Positions 1 to 6,531 of a stretch of DNA of 64,000 nt are shown here, one piece after another. Numbering within the stretch: the stretch's first letter is position 1; each line of letters starts with the position of its first letter. Source of the stretch: Nocardioides panzhihuensis. GTDB lineage: Bacteria > Actinomycetota > Actinomycetes > Propionibacteriales > Nocardioidaceae. The stretch lies in contig NZ_JACBZR010000001.1 in NCBI RefSeq assembly GCF_013408335.1, forward strand, positions 2,914,001 to 2,978,000. Reading direction: 5' to 3'. Made by a program: the position numbers and the translations under genes. The notes under the pieces were generated by a model that was not told the DNA's origin, searched no databases, and was given only the letters and a program-made list of their open reading frames with translations.

Positions 1-587
1 ACTCGGTACGCGGCGGGGTGGTCGAGGACATCTACGTCCGTGACAACGCGGTGCCGCAGCAGGGTGGCCAGGCGGTCTGGGTCGACTTCCGCTACGAGGA
101 GGGCGACGCGGGCGACTTCACCCCGACCGTGCGGGACGTCTACATCGAGGACCTGCACAGCGTCGGGGGCACCCACGCGATCTTCCTGCGAGGCTACGCC
201 CGCTCTCCGATCACCAACATCAACATCCTGAACTCCTCCTTCTCCGGTGTCCGCACACCGATGCTGGCCGAGCACGTCCAAGGCCTGCGGCTGGTCAACA
301 CCACCATCAACGCCCAGCCCGCCGACGCGGTGGTCTGCCAGGGCACGGTGTGGCTCGGGATCCCCGAGAAGCTGGTCAGCTCCGGCGTCGAGGACCGGGT
401 GGCGGACGGCCAGTGGTGCCTGTCGGAGCAGTTCGCCGAGGAGCACGCCTGGTCCTCCCCCGGCCAGTTCCGTGCGTACGTCGCGGAGCGGACCGCTGCC
501 CTGCTGAAGGCCGGCGTGATCACCGAGGCGGAGAAGGAGGCCCTCCAGGAGGCCGCCTCGCGGACCGCCATCGGAGCTCGCCGATAA
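1..587 (+). CDS. GH28-like polygalacturonase, C-terminal part (5' end outside window)
   Basis: The frame is open from base 3 to the TAA at 585-587; the start lies before the window. The encoded part (about 194 residues) shows the short repeated beta-strand pattern of a right-handed parallel beta-helix, for example VRDVYIEDLHSV followed by INILNSSFSGV and LRLVNTTIN. This matches the last coils of glycoside hydrolase family 28, which cleaves pectin-type galacturonan linkages, usually outside the cell. The catalytic Asp residues of GH28 would lie upstream and cannot be checked. The last 60 residues leave the coil pattern and are rich in Glu and Ala. The gene faces the exporter on the other strand with a 24-bp gap. 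Another pectate-lyase-fold family is the main alternative. Confidence 0.7.
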   Translation, partial: SVRGGVVEDIYVRDNAVPQQGGQAVWVDFRYEEGDAGDFTPTVRDVYIEDLHSVGGTHAIFLRGYARSPITNINILNSSFSGVRTPMLAEHVQGLRLVNTTINAQPADAVVCQGTVWLGIPEKLVSSGVEDRVADGQWCLSEQFAEEHAWSSPGQFRAYVAERTAALLKAGVITEAEKEALQEAASRTAIGARR

Positions 588-611
588 CGCGGACCCGAGC
601 CCGCCACGTCA

Positions 612-1496
612 TCAGACGCTGGTGGGCTCGGGCTCCGGAGCTTCGACGGGCGCGCGCCTGACCTTGAGCACCGCGAAGGCGACGATGACAGCGGCGACGG
701 CGAAGAGCAGGCCGTACGCAGCCACCGACTCGGCCTCGAAGCTGCGCAGCAGCGTACGTCCGTTGGTGACCAGGATGATGCTGCCGACCAGGCCGCCGAG
801 GATGGGCAGCGAGAGGTGCTTGACGAGGTAGGCGGCGAACGGGGCGGCGATCACGCCACCGATGAGAAGCCCGCCGATGATCCGCCAGTCGAGCGCCTCC
901 CCTGCCAGACCGACGAGGAAGCCGACGCTCGCAGAGACGGTGGTGACGAACTCGGCGGTGGAGACCGAGCCGATCACCTTGCGCGGGTGCAGGGTGCCGC
1001 TGGAGATCAGCGTGGGCGTCGTGACCGGGCCCCAGCCACCGCCGCCGGTCGCGTCGATGAAGCCGCCGAACAGGCCCAGCGGAGCGAGCAGGCCGAGCCC
1101 CGGCCGGCGGCCCGGGATGAAGACCGGCGGCTTCCCGAAGACGAAGCGCGCGACGATGTAGAGACCCAGCAGGAGCAGGAGACCGGCCACCCACGGCGTG
1201 GCGCTCTCGGTGGAGAGACCGGAGAGGACCGTCGCGCCGACGAAGGCGCCGATACCACCGGGGATCGCGATCTTGCCCACGACCTTCCAGTCGACGTTCC
1301 CGAGCCGCCAGTGGGAGACGCCCGAGACGAACGTCGTGCCGACCTCGGCCAGGTGGACCGATGCTGACGCGACCGCAGGGGCGACGCCGGTGGCAACGAG
1401 CAGGGTGCTGGAGGTGACGCCGTAGGCCATGCCCAACGAGCCGTCTACGGCTTGGGCCGCTAGGCCTACGAGAGCAAAGATGATCAGCCGCTCCAT
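612..1496 (-). CDS. TauE/SafE family sulfite/sulfonate exporter-like membrane protein
   Basis: A 294-residue protein with about eight hydrophobic segments in two similar halves, the usual size and layout of the TauE/SafE (DUF81) family. The N-terminal pattern QAVDGSLGMAYGV and the later FIDATGGGGWGP are the paired Gly-rich signatures of the two halves. Characterised members move sulfite, sulfoacetate or related organosulfur anions across the cytoplasmic membrane; the substrate cannot be read here and no sulfur gene is adjacent. The ATG at 1496 is preceded by AGGAG at 1503-1507. The upstream region is AT-rich and holds its likely promoter. The gene stands alone and is convergent with the GH28 gene. 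Confidence 0.85.
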   Translation of the reverse strand: MERLIIFALVGLAAQAVDGSLGMAYGVTSSTLLVATGVAPAVASASVHLAEVGTTFVSGVSHWRLGNVDWKVVGKIAIPGGIGAFVGATVLSGLSTESATPWVAGLLLLLGLYIVARFVFGKPPVFIPGRRPGLGLLAPLGLFGGFIDATGGGGWGPVTTPTLISSGTLHPRKVIGSVSTAEFVTTVSASVGFLVGLAGEALDWRIIGGLLIGGVIAAPFAAYLVKHLSLPILGGLVGSIILVTNGRTLLRSFEAESVAAYGLLFAVAAVIVAFAVLKVRRAPVEAPEPEPTSV

Positions 1497-1530
1497 GCGG
1501 GACTCCTGGGGCGAGGGGGGGGTGGGATGG

Positions 1531-1556
1531 TAATGTAACTCTAATTACTATAGATA
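1531..1556 (-). promoter_or_regulatory. AT-rich promoter/operator region of the TauE gene
   Basis: This 26-bp stretch is strikingly AT-rich against its surroundings and lies 35-60 bp upstream of the TauE start. It contains the imperfect palindrome GTAACTCTAATTAC (1535-1548) next to TATAG-type sequence that could serve as a -10 element read leftwards. A GntR- or MarR-type repressor site is plausible, but no regulator gene is adjacent. Confidence 0.35.
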
Positions 1557-1602
1557 GTCTTTCTGGGGTTCTCTAATCGTCTCGGTGGGCGGGCGCATCG
1601 GT

Positions 1603-1796
1603 GGTCGAGCTTGTCGAGACCCGTCGCCTCCGCCGGTCGAGCCCGTCGAGACCCGTCGCCTCCGCCGGTCGAGCCGCCGGAGCCGCTAGGCGGAGGCGTG
1701 TCGAGACCAACACAGTCCCTCAGTGATCGAGCTTGTCGAGACCTGCCTCCCGCTGGTCGAGCCGCCGGAGCCGCTAGGCGGAGGCGTGTCGAGACC
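1603..1796. repeat. Cluster of five GGTCGAG...TCGAGACC interspersed repeats
   Basis: Five copies of a short element with GGTCGAG at one end and GTCGAGACC at the other occur within 200 bp. Three are 19 nt (1603-1621, 1635-1653, 1725-1743; core GGTCGAGCTTGTCGAGACC). Two are 42 nt, identical to each other, with a GC-rich insert containing its own inverted repeat (1667-1708 and 1755-1796). Further copies lie at 16376-16394 and, inverted, at 48556-48574. They are non-coding and flank gene ends and the HNH repeat. They look like a dispersed miniature repeat family of this genome. I see no other content in 1561-1800. Confidence 0.7.
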
Positions 1797-1875
1797 AACA
1801 CGGTTCTGGTCGGGGAAACCTCGCTGAGCGACTGTTACTTCGTTTCAGTGTTCGCCGCCGACCCTTCTTCGAGTG

Positions 1876-1966
1876 TTTCTCGATCAGCCGCCGCGTCAAG
1901 GACGGGCTTCGCCCGCCGCTTCGCGGTGGCCTTCGGCCATCCTTGACTCGGCACCTGATCAAGAAA
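1876..1966 (+). other. Branched multi-hairpin element upstream of HNH gene, copy A
   Basis: Outer stem: TTTCTCGATCAG (1876-1887) pairs with CTGATCAAGAAA (1955-1966), 11 of 12 pairs. Inner stem: GTCAAGGA (1895-1902) pairs with TCCTTGAC (1940-1947). Inside sit three perfect hairpins with a TTC loop: GGGC-TTC-GCCC (1904-1914), CCGC-TTC-GCGG (1916-1926) and TGGCC-TTC-GGCCA (1927-1939). The whole forms a four-way junction. The inverted copy keeps both stems but has different hairpin arms that still pair. The element lies about 120 bp upstream of a promoter whose transcript begins at the HNH start codon. It is therefore either a separate small RNA or a DNA structure. Confidence 0.6.
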
Positions 1967-2062
1967 GATTTCGCCATTATCGGGGCGGCGGCGAGGGTGT
2001 GGCGCGGGGTTCAGGTTGCTTGTTCGCTGACTGCGTAAATCGGTTCTGACCAGCAAAAACAG

Positions 2063-2099
2063 GTAGCGCTACGGTACTGTTCCGCATATAATGAGGCGT
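2063..2099 (+). promoter_or_regulatory. Leaderless promoter and GTAGCGCTAC palindrome of HNH gene A
   Basis: A perfect -10 hexamer TATAAT lies at 2087-2092, placing transcription start at about 2099-2100, the A of ATG 2100. The mRNA should be leaderless. The 10-bp palindrome GTAGCGCTAC (2063-2072) sits at the -35 position and resembles LacI-family operators in shape. The same arrangement is kept in the inverted copy at 48259-48295. Confidence 0.6.
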
Positions 2100-3398
2100 A
2101 TGAACGAGACCGTCGACCAGCTCCTCACCGGGCCGCCCCTGGGTGCGTCCGAAGGTGAGCTGGTCGACTGGATCAGCCGGCTCGAAGAAGTGAAGTGCAT
2201 CGCCGAGGCTGTTCAGGCAGAAGCGGCCGTACGCCTCGACGAAGCCACCCGCGCCCGGCAGGCCGAGGCCGGGATCCCTGCCCGCAAGCTCGGCGAAGGC
2301 GTGGCCTCGCAGATCGCGCTGGCGAGGCGGGTCTCACCTGCCAAGGGCGCCAAACTGCTGGGCCTGGCGAAGATCTTGATCACCGAGATGCCGCACACCT
2401 TCGCGTTGATGAAAGCGGGCCTGTTCTCGCAGTGGCAGGCCACCATCCTCGCCCGCGAAACCGCCTGCCTCTCGATGAAGGACCGCCGGGTCATCGACTA
2501 CGAACTCTGCGCTATCGGATCCGATGGTGAACCGCCTGCTGTGGTCACGATGGGGCTGCGGCAAATGGAGAACGCGGCCAAGAAACTCGCGATCACCCTG
2601 GACCAGGAGTCCGTCGTGGCCCGTGCATCGAACGCGGAGAAAGACCGTCGAGTCAGCGTGCGACCGGCACCGGACACGATGACCTGGCTGGGTGCGCTGC
2701 TGCCGGTCAAGGACGGCGTCGCCGTCTACGCCGCACTGGACCAGGCAGCCAAGGCCGCGCAGGCTGCTGGGGATGAACGGACGAGGGGTCAGGTCATGGC
2801 CGACACACTGGCCGACCGCGTCACCGGCCGCACCACCACCGACGGCGCCAAGCCTCGGATCGAGGTCAAGATCGTCATGACCGCCGACGCCCTCACCAAC
2901 GACAGCGACCAGCCCGCGATGGTCGAGGGCTACGGCCCCGTCCCCGCCGCATGGACCCGCGAAGCACTCGCCGACGCCGAGGTCTTCATCCGCAGGCTGT
3001 TCACCGACCCGGCCGGGCAGCTGGTCGCCATGGAATCCCGCTCCCGCAAAGCCCCCGACGGACTCGCCGAGTTCATCACCACCCGCGACGGCGGAATCTG
3101 CCGCACCAACGGCTGCGACGCCCCCATCCGCAACGTCGACCACGCCCAGCGCCACGCTGACGGCGGCAAGACCAGCGCCGCGAACCTCCAAGGGCTCTGC
3201 GAAAGATGCAATCAAGCGAAAGAAGCCCTCGGCTGGCAAGCCAGACCCAGACCCGACGGCAGCATCATCACCATCACACCGACGGGCCATATCTACGTGA
3301 GCCCACCACCCGACACCTGGCTTCCGGGCCCACCACCCCTCTCGCGGGGAGAGTTCGTGCTGCGCGATCTGCTCGTCGACCACACGCTCGCGGCCTGA
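2100..3398 (+). CDS. DUF222 / HNH endonuclease (13E12 repeat family), copy A
   Basis: A 432-residue protein with an N-terminal and central DUF222 domain (about residues 25-290) and a C-terminal HNH nuclease motif. The motif has a C-x4-C pair near 334-339, the Asp-His pair of NVDHAQRHADGG near 346, and C-x2-C in LCERCNQAKE near 366-369. HNH domains use one metal to cut DNA. This family fills the 13E12 repeats of mycobacteria and is multi-copy in Nocardioides; its biological role is unknown. I start at ATG 2100 rather than 2091 because a TATAAT overlaps the earlier ATG. The gene is about 91 percent identical to the copy ending at 46960. Confidence 0.9.
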   Translation: MNETVDQLLTGPPLGASEGELVDWISRLEEVKCIAEAVQAEAAVRLDEATRARQAEAGIPARKLGEGVASQIALARRVSPAKGAKLLGLAKILITEMPHTFALMKAGLFSQWQATILARETACLSMKDRRVIDYELCAIGSDGEPPAVVTMGLRQMENAAKKLAITLDQESVVARASNAEKDRRVSVRPAPDTMTWLGALLPVKDGVAVYAALDQAAKAAQAAGDERTRGQVMADTLADRVTGRTTTDGAKPRIEVKIVMTADALTNDSDQPAMVEGYGPVPAAWTREALADAEVFIRRLFTDPAGQLVAMESRSRKAPDGLAEFITTRDGGICRTNGCDAPIRNVDHAQRHADGGKTSAANLQGLCERCNQAKEALGWQARPRPDGSIITITPTGHIYVSPPPDTWLPGPPPLSRGEFVLRDLLVDHTLAA

Positions 3399-3433
3399 GA
3401 GTCGCGCTGTCGAAACCTTCTTCGGATCGGTGC

Positions 3434-3465
3434 TTGACCTTGACCCTGCGTCAGGGCTGCACGCT
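3434..3465 (+). promoter_or_regulatory. MerR-type promoter ahead of the DUF1048 gene
   Basis: A TTGACC hexamer at 3434-3439 is followed by the perfect dyad CCCTG-CGT-CAGGG (3444-3456) and a weak -10-like CACGCT at 3460-3465. The 20-bp spacer filled by a dyad is the hallmark of promoters that MerR-family activators untwist. No merR gene is adjacent, so the regulator would act from elsewhere. A short terminator hairpin for the HNH gene is the alternative, but no T run follows. Confidence 0.45.
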
Positions 3466-3521
3466 TCTTTCACGGCCCCAAACGGGACCAGGAACACAAA
3501 CACCGAACCAAGGAGCACGAC

Positions 3522-3854
3522 ATGAACAACGTCCTCACCCGCATGACCGCCGGCAAGAAGGACTGGAAGCGCATGGAGGCCCGCGCCGCCGAGCTGCCCT
3601 CCGACTACCGCACCGTCTACAGCAAGATGAAGAGCTACATGTGGCCCTTCACCGCCGGTGACGGGATGGACGTCGTCGCCATCCTGCGTGAGATTCTCGA
3701 TCTGTTCGAGACCGAGGCCGCGGCCGGTCGTAAGGTCATCGAGGTCACCGGGACCGACCTGGCCGCCTTCTGCGACGCGCGGCTGCCCAAGGAAGGTGCC
3801 TACCACATCAACCTGCGTGCCCACCTCAACGACGTCGCCTTGAAGCTCTCTTGA
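3522..3854 (+). CDS. DUF1048 family protein
   Basis: A 110-residue soluble protein with the DUF1048 pattern: an N-terminal GKKDWKRMEARAAELP, then SKMKSYMWPFTAGDGMD, then LFETEAAAGRKVIEVTG and DLAAFCD. Members of this family are small helical proteins of unknown function, often encoded beside PadR-type regulators. No such regulator is adjacent here. An AAGGAG-type ribosome site precedes ATG 3522. The MerR-like promoter at 3434-3465 suggests stress or ligand induction. It is monocistronic, lying between the HNH gene and a carrier gene. Confidence 0.8.
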   Translation: MNNVLTRMTAGKKDWKRMEARAAELPSDYRTVYSKMKSYMWPFTAGDGMDVVAILREILDLFETEAAAGRKVIEVTGTDLAAFCDARLPKEGAYHINLRAHLNDVALKLS

Positions 3855-3970
3855 GCGCGGTGAGCGGGAGCGTGGCGGATCCTCTATCGGCTCCAGAACA
3901 AATGTCTGGATAAGGCTATGGTTCGCCACCTCCGCGTGGTCCACTGTGACGCACGTCTCTTCTGGCTGCC

Positions 3971-6307
3971 CTAGCGGCAGCCCCGCATGCTGGAGGAACA
4001 CAAGTGAACGACTCGGCCCTGCTCTCGGTCGGCCTCCCCATCGCGTTGGCGATCATCATGTTCGGGCTGGGCCTGAGCCTGACTCCGAAAGACTTCCGCC
4101 GAGTCGTACGCACCCCGCGAGCCGTCATCGTGGCGCTCACCCTCCAGATCCTGGTGCTGCCGCTGATCGCGTTCGGGCTGATCCTGGTCGCGGACGTGGA
4201 CCCGCTGATCGCCGTCGGGATCATGCTGCTGGCCGCCTCGCCGGGCGGGACCACGGCCAACCTCTTCAGCCACCTCTTCCGCGGCGATGTCGCGCTCAAC
4301 GTCACTTTGACTGCGGTGAACTCGGTGCTCGCGGCGGTCTCCATCCCGCTGATCACCAACGCCGCGATCGTCTACTTCGATGCCGGCGACACCCTTGGCC
4401 TGCAGTTCGGCAAGGTCGTCCAGGTCATCGCGATCGTGCTCGTCCCCGTCGGCATCGGGATGCTCGTACGGAGCCGGTCCGAGACGTTCGCCGCCCGGGC
4501 GGACAAACCGGTCCGGATCTTCTCGATCGTCGTGCTGGTCATGGTCTCGGTCGGCGCGATCCTCGGCGAGCGGGACAACATCGCCGGCTACCTTCAGGAG
4601 GTCGGCGTCGTCGTGACGCTGTTCTGCTGCGCGAGCCTCTTCCTGGGCTACCTCGGGGCTCGGGTCTTCAAGCTCGGCCAGGCGCAGGCGATCGCGACCT
4701 CGATGGAGGTCGGGATCCACAACACCACCGTGGCCCTCACCATCGCCCTGAGCGTCCTCGACAACACGACCGTCGCCATCCCGGCCGCGGTCTACAGCAT
4801 CGTGATGTACGTCCTCGCCACGGCCTTCGGCTTCCTCATCACCCGCTCGCGCATCGCGCAGCCCGCCGCGACGTACGACGCGACCACCCGGCGATGAAGC
4901 CCGGCGCGGGAAGGAGTACCAGGCTCCGACCGCGCCGAGCACGAGGAGGAAGAGGCAGACCAGCGTGAAGGCAGCGGTGACGGCAGCGACACTGTCGGCC
5001 GGCACGTTCGCGGCGAGCACCGCCTCCCCCAGCCCTGGCGGCAGCAGAGCGGTGAGCAGCGTGAGGGCGATGGCAAGGCTGAGCACGTTGCCGGTGTTCT
5101 GCAGCATCAGACGCGTGGCGTTGACGACGCCGAGCGCATCCTCCGGGGCCCGCTCCAGCAGGACGGTCGCGTTGGTCCCGATGAACAGACCCGTCGCCAA
5201 CCCGACGATCGCGAGGGTCGCCATCACCAACCAGGTCTGCTCGAGGTGGATCGCGAGCGCCACCAGGGCGACGCCGCACGTGCCCACCACCGACCCGCCG
5301 GACATGATCTGGTGCGCCGTCCAGCGGCGGGACAGCCGACCGAGGGTCAGCGAGGCGAGGATCATCCCGACCGGCATCGGCAGCAGCATCAGTCCGGCCG
5401 TGCCAGGGGCAGCACCGACCACGCTCTGGAAGTAGAGACTGGCGAGCACGATCAGCGGGAACCGTCCGGCGCCGGTGAAGAAGCCGGCGAGGAAGAGCCT
5501 CCCCACCCGGCGGATGACCACGACGTCGACCACTGGCGCAGCGGCCCGCCGTTCGATGAGCAGCAGGACCGGGACCAGGAGAAACGATCCCACGATGCCG
5601 CCGATCACCAGGGGATGGCGCCAGCCGAGATCCGTCAGCGAGGTGATCCCGATCGTCAGCATGACGACGGCGATCATGATCACCAGGTTGCCGGGAAGAT
5701 CGAGACCGACGGCTCGCTTGTCCACAACCGGCCGCGGCAGCAGCAGGTGCCCAGCCGCCAGAGCGATCAGGCAGACCGGCACGTTGAGCCAGAACACCCA
5801 CTGCCACCCGACGTGGTCGACGATCAGGCCACCGAGCGTCGGCCCGATCAGGTTGGCTGTCGGGAACGAGGCGGCGTACAGGCCCATGGCGCCCCCCAGG
5901 GAGGCGCGTGGGAAGGCCTGATGGATGAGGGTGGCGCCGTTGCCGATGAGCACCGCACCACCGATGGCGGAGACCACACGGAGACCGATGAGCACCTCGA
6001 CGTTCGGAGCGAAACCGGCCAGGAGACTGGTCACCGAGAAGATGACCAAGCCACCGAGATAGAGCCCGCGCTGCCCCCAGACGTCGCTGAGGCGACCGAA
6101 GAGGAGCAGGCAGGCGGTGTTGGCGACCATGTAGGAGAGCAGCAGCCAGCTCCCTTCCGTGGAGCTCGCGTCGAACTCCCTGCTCAGTGTCGGCAGCGCG
6201 ACGTTCAGCGAGCTGGCGTTGAGCGCCATCACCGCGCTGACCAGGCAGACCACGATCAAGGTGGACCGCGCTGCGGCCGTCACCTCGGCGGGTTGGGACT
6301 CGCTCAT
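3971..6307 (-). CDS. DHA2-type MFS efflux transporter with run-on C-terminus
   Basis: The first 465 or so residues form a 14-helix drug:H+ antiporter-2 type transporter. They start MSESQPAE, carry GRLSDVWGQRG as the loop 2-3 motif A, and have the motif C region ASFPTANLIGPTLGG. The start ATG (6305-6307) has AGGAGG at 6312-6317. The transporter should end near 4890, but there is no stop codon there: the frame continues about 310 more codons, antisense to the carrier gene at 4004-4897, as Asp/Glu/Arg-rich low-complexity sequence up to 3971. A lost stop, a nearby frameshift or a true long overlap are all possible. The other two frames stop at 4839 and 4792. It is divergent from the ABC operon and shares its operator region. 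Confidence 0.75.
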   Translation of the reverse strand: MSESQPAEVTAAARSTLIVVCLVSAVMALNASSLNVALPTLSREFDASSTEGSWLLLSYMVANTACLLLFGRLSDVWGQRGLYLGGLVIFSVTSLLAGFAPNVEVLIGLRVVSAIGGAVLIGNGATLIHQAFPRASLGGAMGLYAASFPTANLIGPTLGGLIVDHVGWQWVFWLNVPVCLIALAAGHLLLPRPVVDKRAVGLDLPGNLVIMIAVVMLTIGITSLTDLGWRHPLVIGGIVGSFLLVPVLLLIERRAAAPVVDVVVIRRVGRLFLAGFFTGAGRFPLIVLASLYFQSVVGAAPGTAGLMLLPMPVGMILASLTLGRLSRRWTAHQIMSGGSVVGTCGVALVALAIHLEQTWLVMATLAIVGLATGLFIGTNATVLLERAPEDALGVVNATRLMLQNTGNVLSLAIALTLLTALLPPGLGEAVLAANVPADSVAAVTAAFTLVCLFLLVLGAVGAWYSFPRRASSPGGRVVRRGGLRDARAGDEEAEGRGEDVHHDAVDRGRDGDGRVVEDAQGDGEGHGGVVDPDLHRGRDRLRLAELEDPSPEVAQEEARAAEQRHDDADLLKVAGDVVPLAEDRADRDHDQHDDREDPDRFVRPGGERLGPAPYEHPDADGDEHDRDDLDDLAELQAKGVAGIEVDDRGVGDQRDGDRREHRVHRSQSDVERDIAAEEVAEEVGRGPARRGGQQHDPDGDQRVHVRDQDQPERDQRQHQDLEGERHDDGSRGAYDSAEVFRSQAQAQPEHDDRQRDGEADREQGRVVHLCSSSMRGCR
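4004..4897 (+). CDS. Bile acid:sodium symporter (BASS) family transporter
   Basis: A 297-residue membrane protein with nine or so hydrophobic helices and typical BASS features: FGLGLSLTPKDFRRVVRTPR near the N-terminus, LLAASPGGTTANLFSHLFRGDVALNV (the first crossover region, about residues 85-110) and SMEVGIHNTTVALTIA (second crossover, about 232-247). These two broken-helix regions carry the sodium and substrate sites in solved members. Bacterial BASS proteins take up pantoate, pyruvate, bile acids or other organic anions. Start is GTG 4004 with GGAGG eleven bases upstream. The gene lies wholly opposite the run-on end of the MFS frame; its clear family identity makes it the real gene on this stretch. 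Confidence 0.88.
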   Translation: MNDSALLSVGLPIALAIIMFGLGLSLTPKDFRRVVRTPRAVIVALTLQILVLPLIAFGLILVADVDPLIAVGIMLLAASPGGTTANLFSHLFRGDVALNVTLTAVNSVLAAVSIPLITNAAIVYFDAGDTLGLQFGKVVQVIAIVLVPVGIGMLVRSRSETFAARADKPVRIFSIVVLVMVSVGAILGERDNIAGYLQEVGVVVTLFCCASLFLGYLGARVFKLGQAQAIATSMEVGIHNTTVALTIALSVLDNTTVAIPAAVYSIVMYVLATAFGFLITRSRIAQPAATYDATTRR

Positions 6308-6417
6308 GCAACCTCCTGCGCCGTGCAGCACGGCGCCACGTGCGTCGTACGCCCCGGCACGACCGGTGCCGCACGAGGGCGTCCTGGAAAGAAAGTCCGA
6401 TATCCGGATTGTGACCC

Positions 6418-6473
6418 TTGACACACCCGTTCGGCGACCCAATGATGAATCCCATCCTAGAGCGTGATTCTAG
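6418..6473 (+). promoter_or_regulatory. Promoter and TetR-type operator of the ABC/catabolic operon
   Basis: TTGACA (6418-6423), a 17-bp spacer and AATGAT (6441-6446) form a good promoter read rightwards, with initiation near 6453. Just downstream lies CTAGA-GCGTGAT-TCTAG (6457-6473), an inverted repeat with a 7-bp spacer. The same half-sites, spacer length and right half of the spacer (TGAT) recur at 17142-17158 beside the TetR gene. A repressor bound here would block the ABC operon and could also affect the divergent MFS gene that starts at 6307. Confidence 0.65.
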
Positions 6474-6531
6474 ATTGAGCCACCAGCATCCGCGGCCGGC
6501 ACCGATCGCGGAACGAACGGGAGGGTCCGAT

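Larger units (their letters stand above)
1814..3398 (+). repeat. 13E12-type HNH repeat, copy A
   Basis: A 1.6 kb unit nearly identical, in opposite orientation, to 46960-48547. Similarity begins at GGAAACCTCGCT (about 1814) and stops exactly at the stop codon of the HNH gene. It covers about 285 bp of non-coding sequence plus the gene. By eye the proteins differ at about 40 of 435 positions (roughly 91 percent identity), and the non-coding part is similarly conserved apart from the hairpin loops described separately. No target-site duplication or terminal inverted repeat is obvious. Confidence 0.85.

Noticed and set aside
1603..1796. Repeat cluster considered as an IS end or transposon remnant
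   Set aside because: No transposase fragment, no terminal inverted repeat pair at a plausible distance and no target duplication.
2091..2099. Earlier ATG as start of HNH gene A (likewise 48267 for copy B)
   Set aside because: That ATG overlaps a perfect TATAAT in both copies; transcription would begin after it.
6418..6531. Longer start for the first ABC ATPase
   Set aside because: It would place the -35, -10 and operator inside the gene. ATG 6532 has a good ribosome site and matches the family N-terminus.
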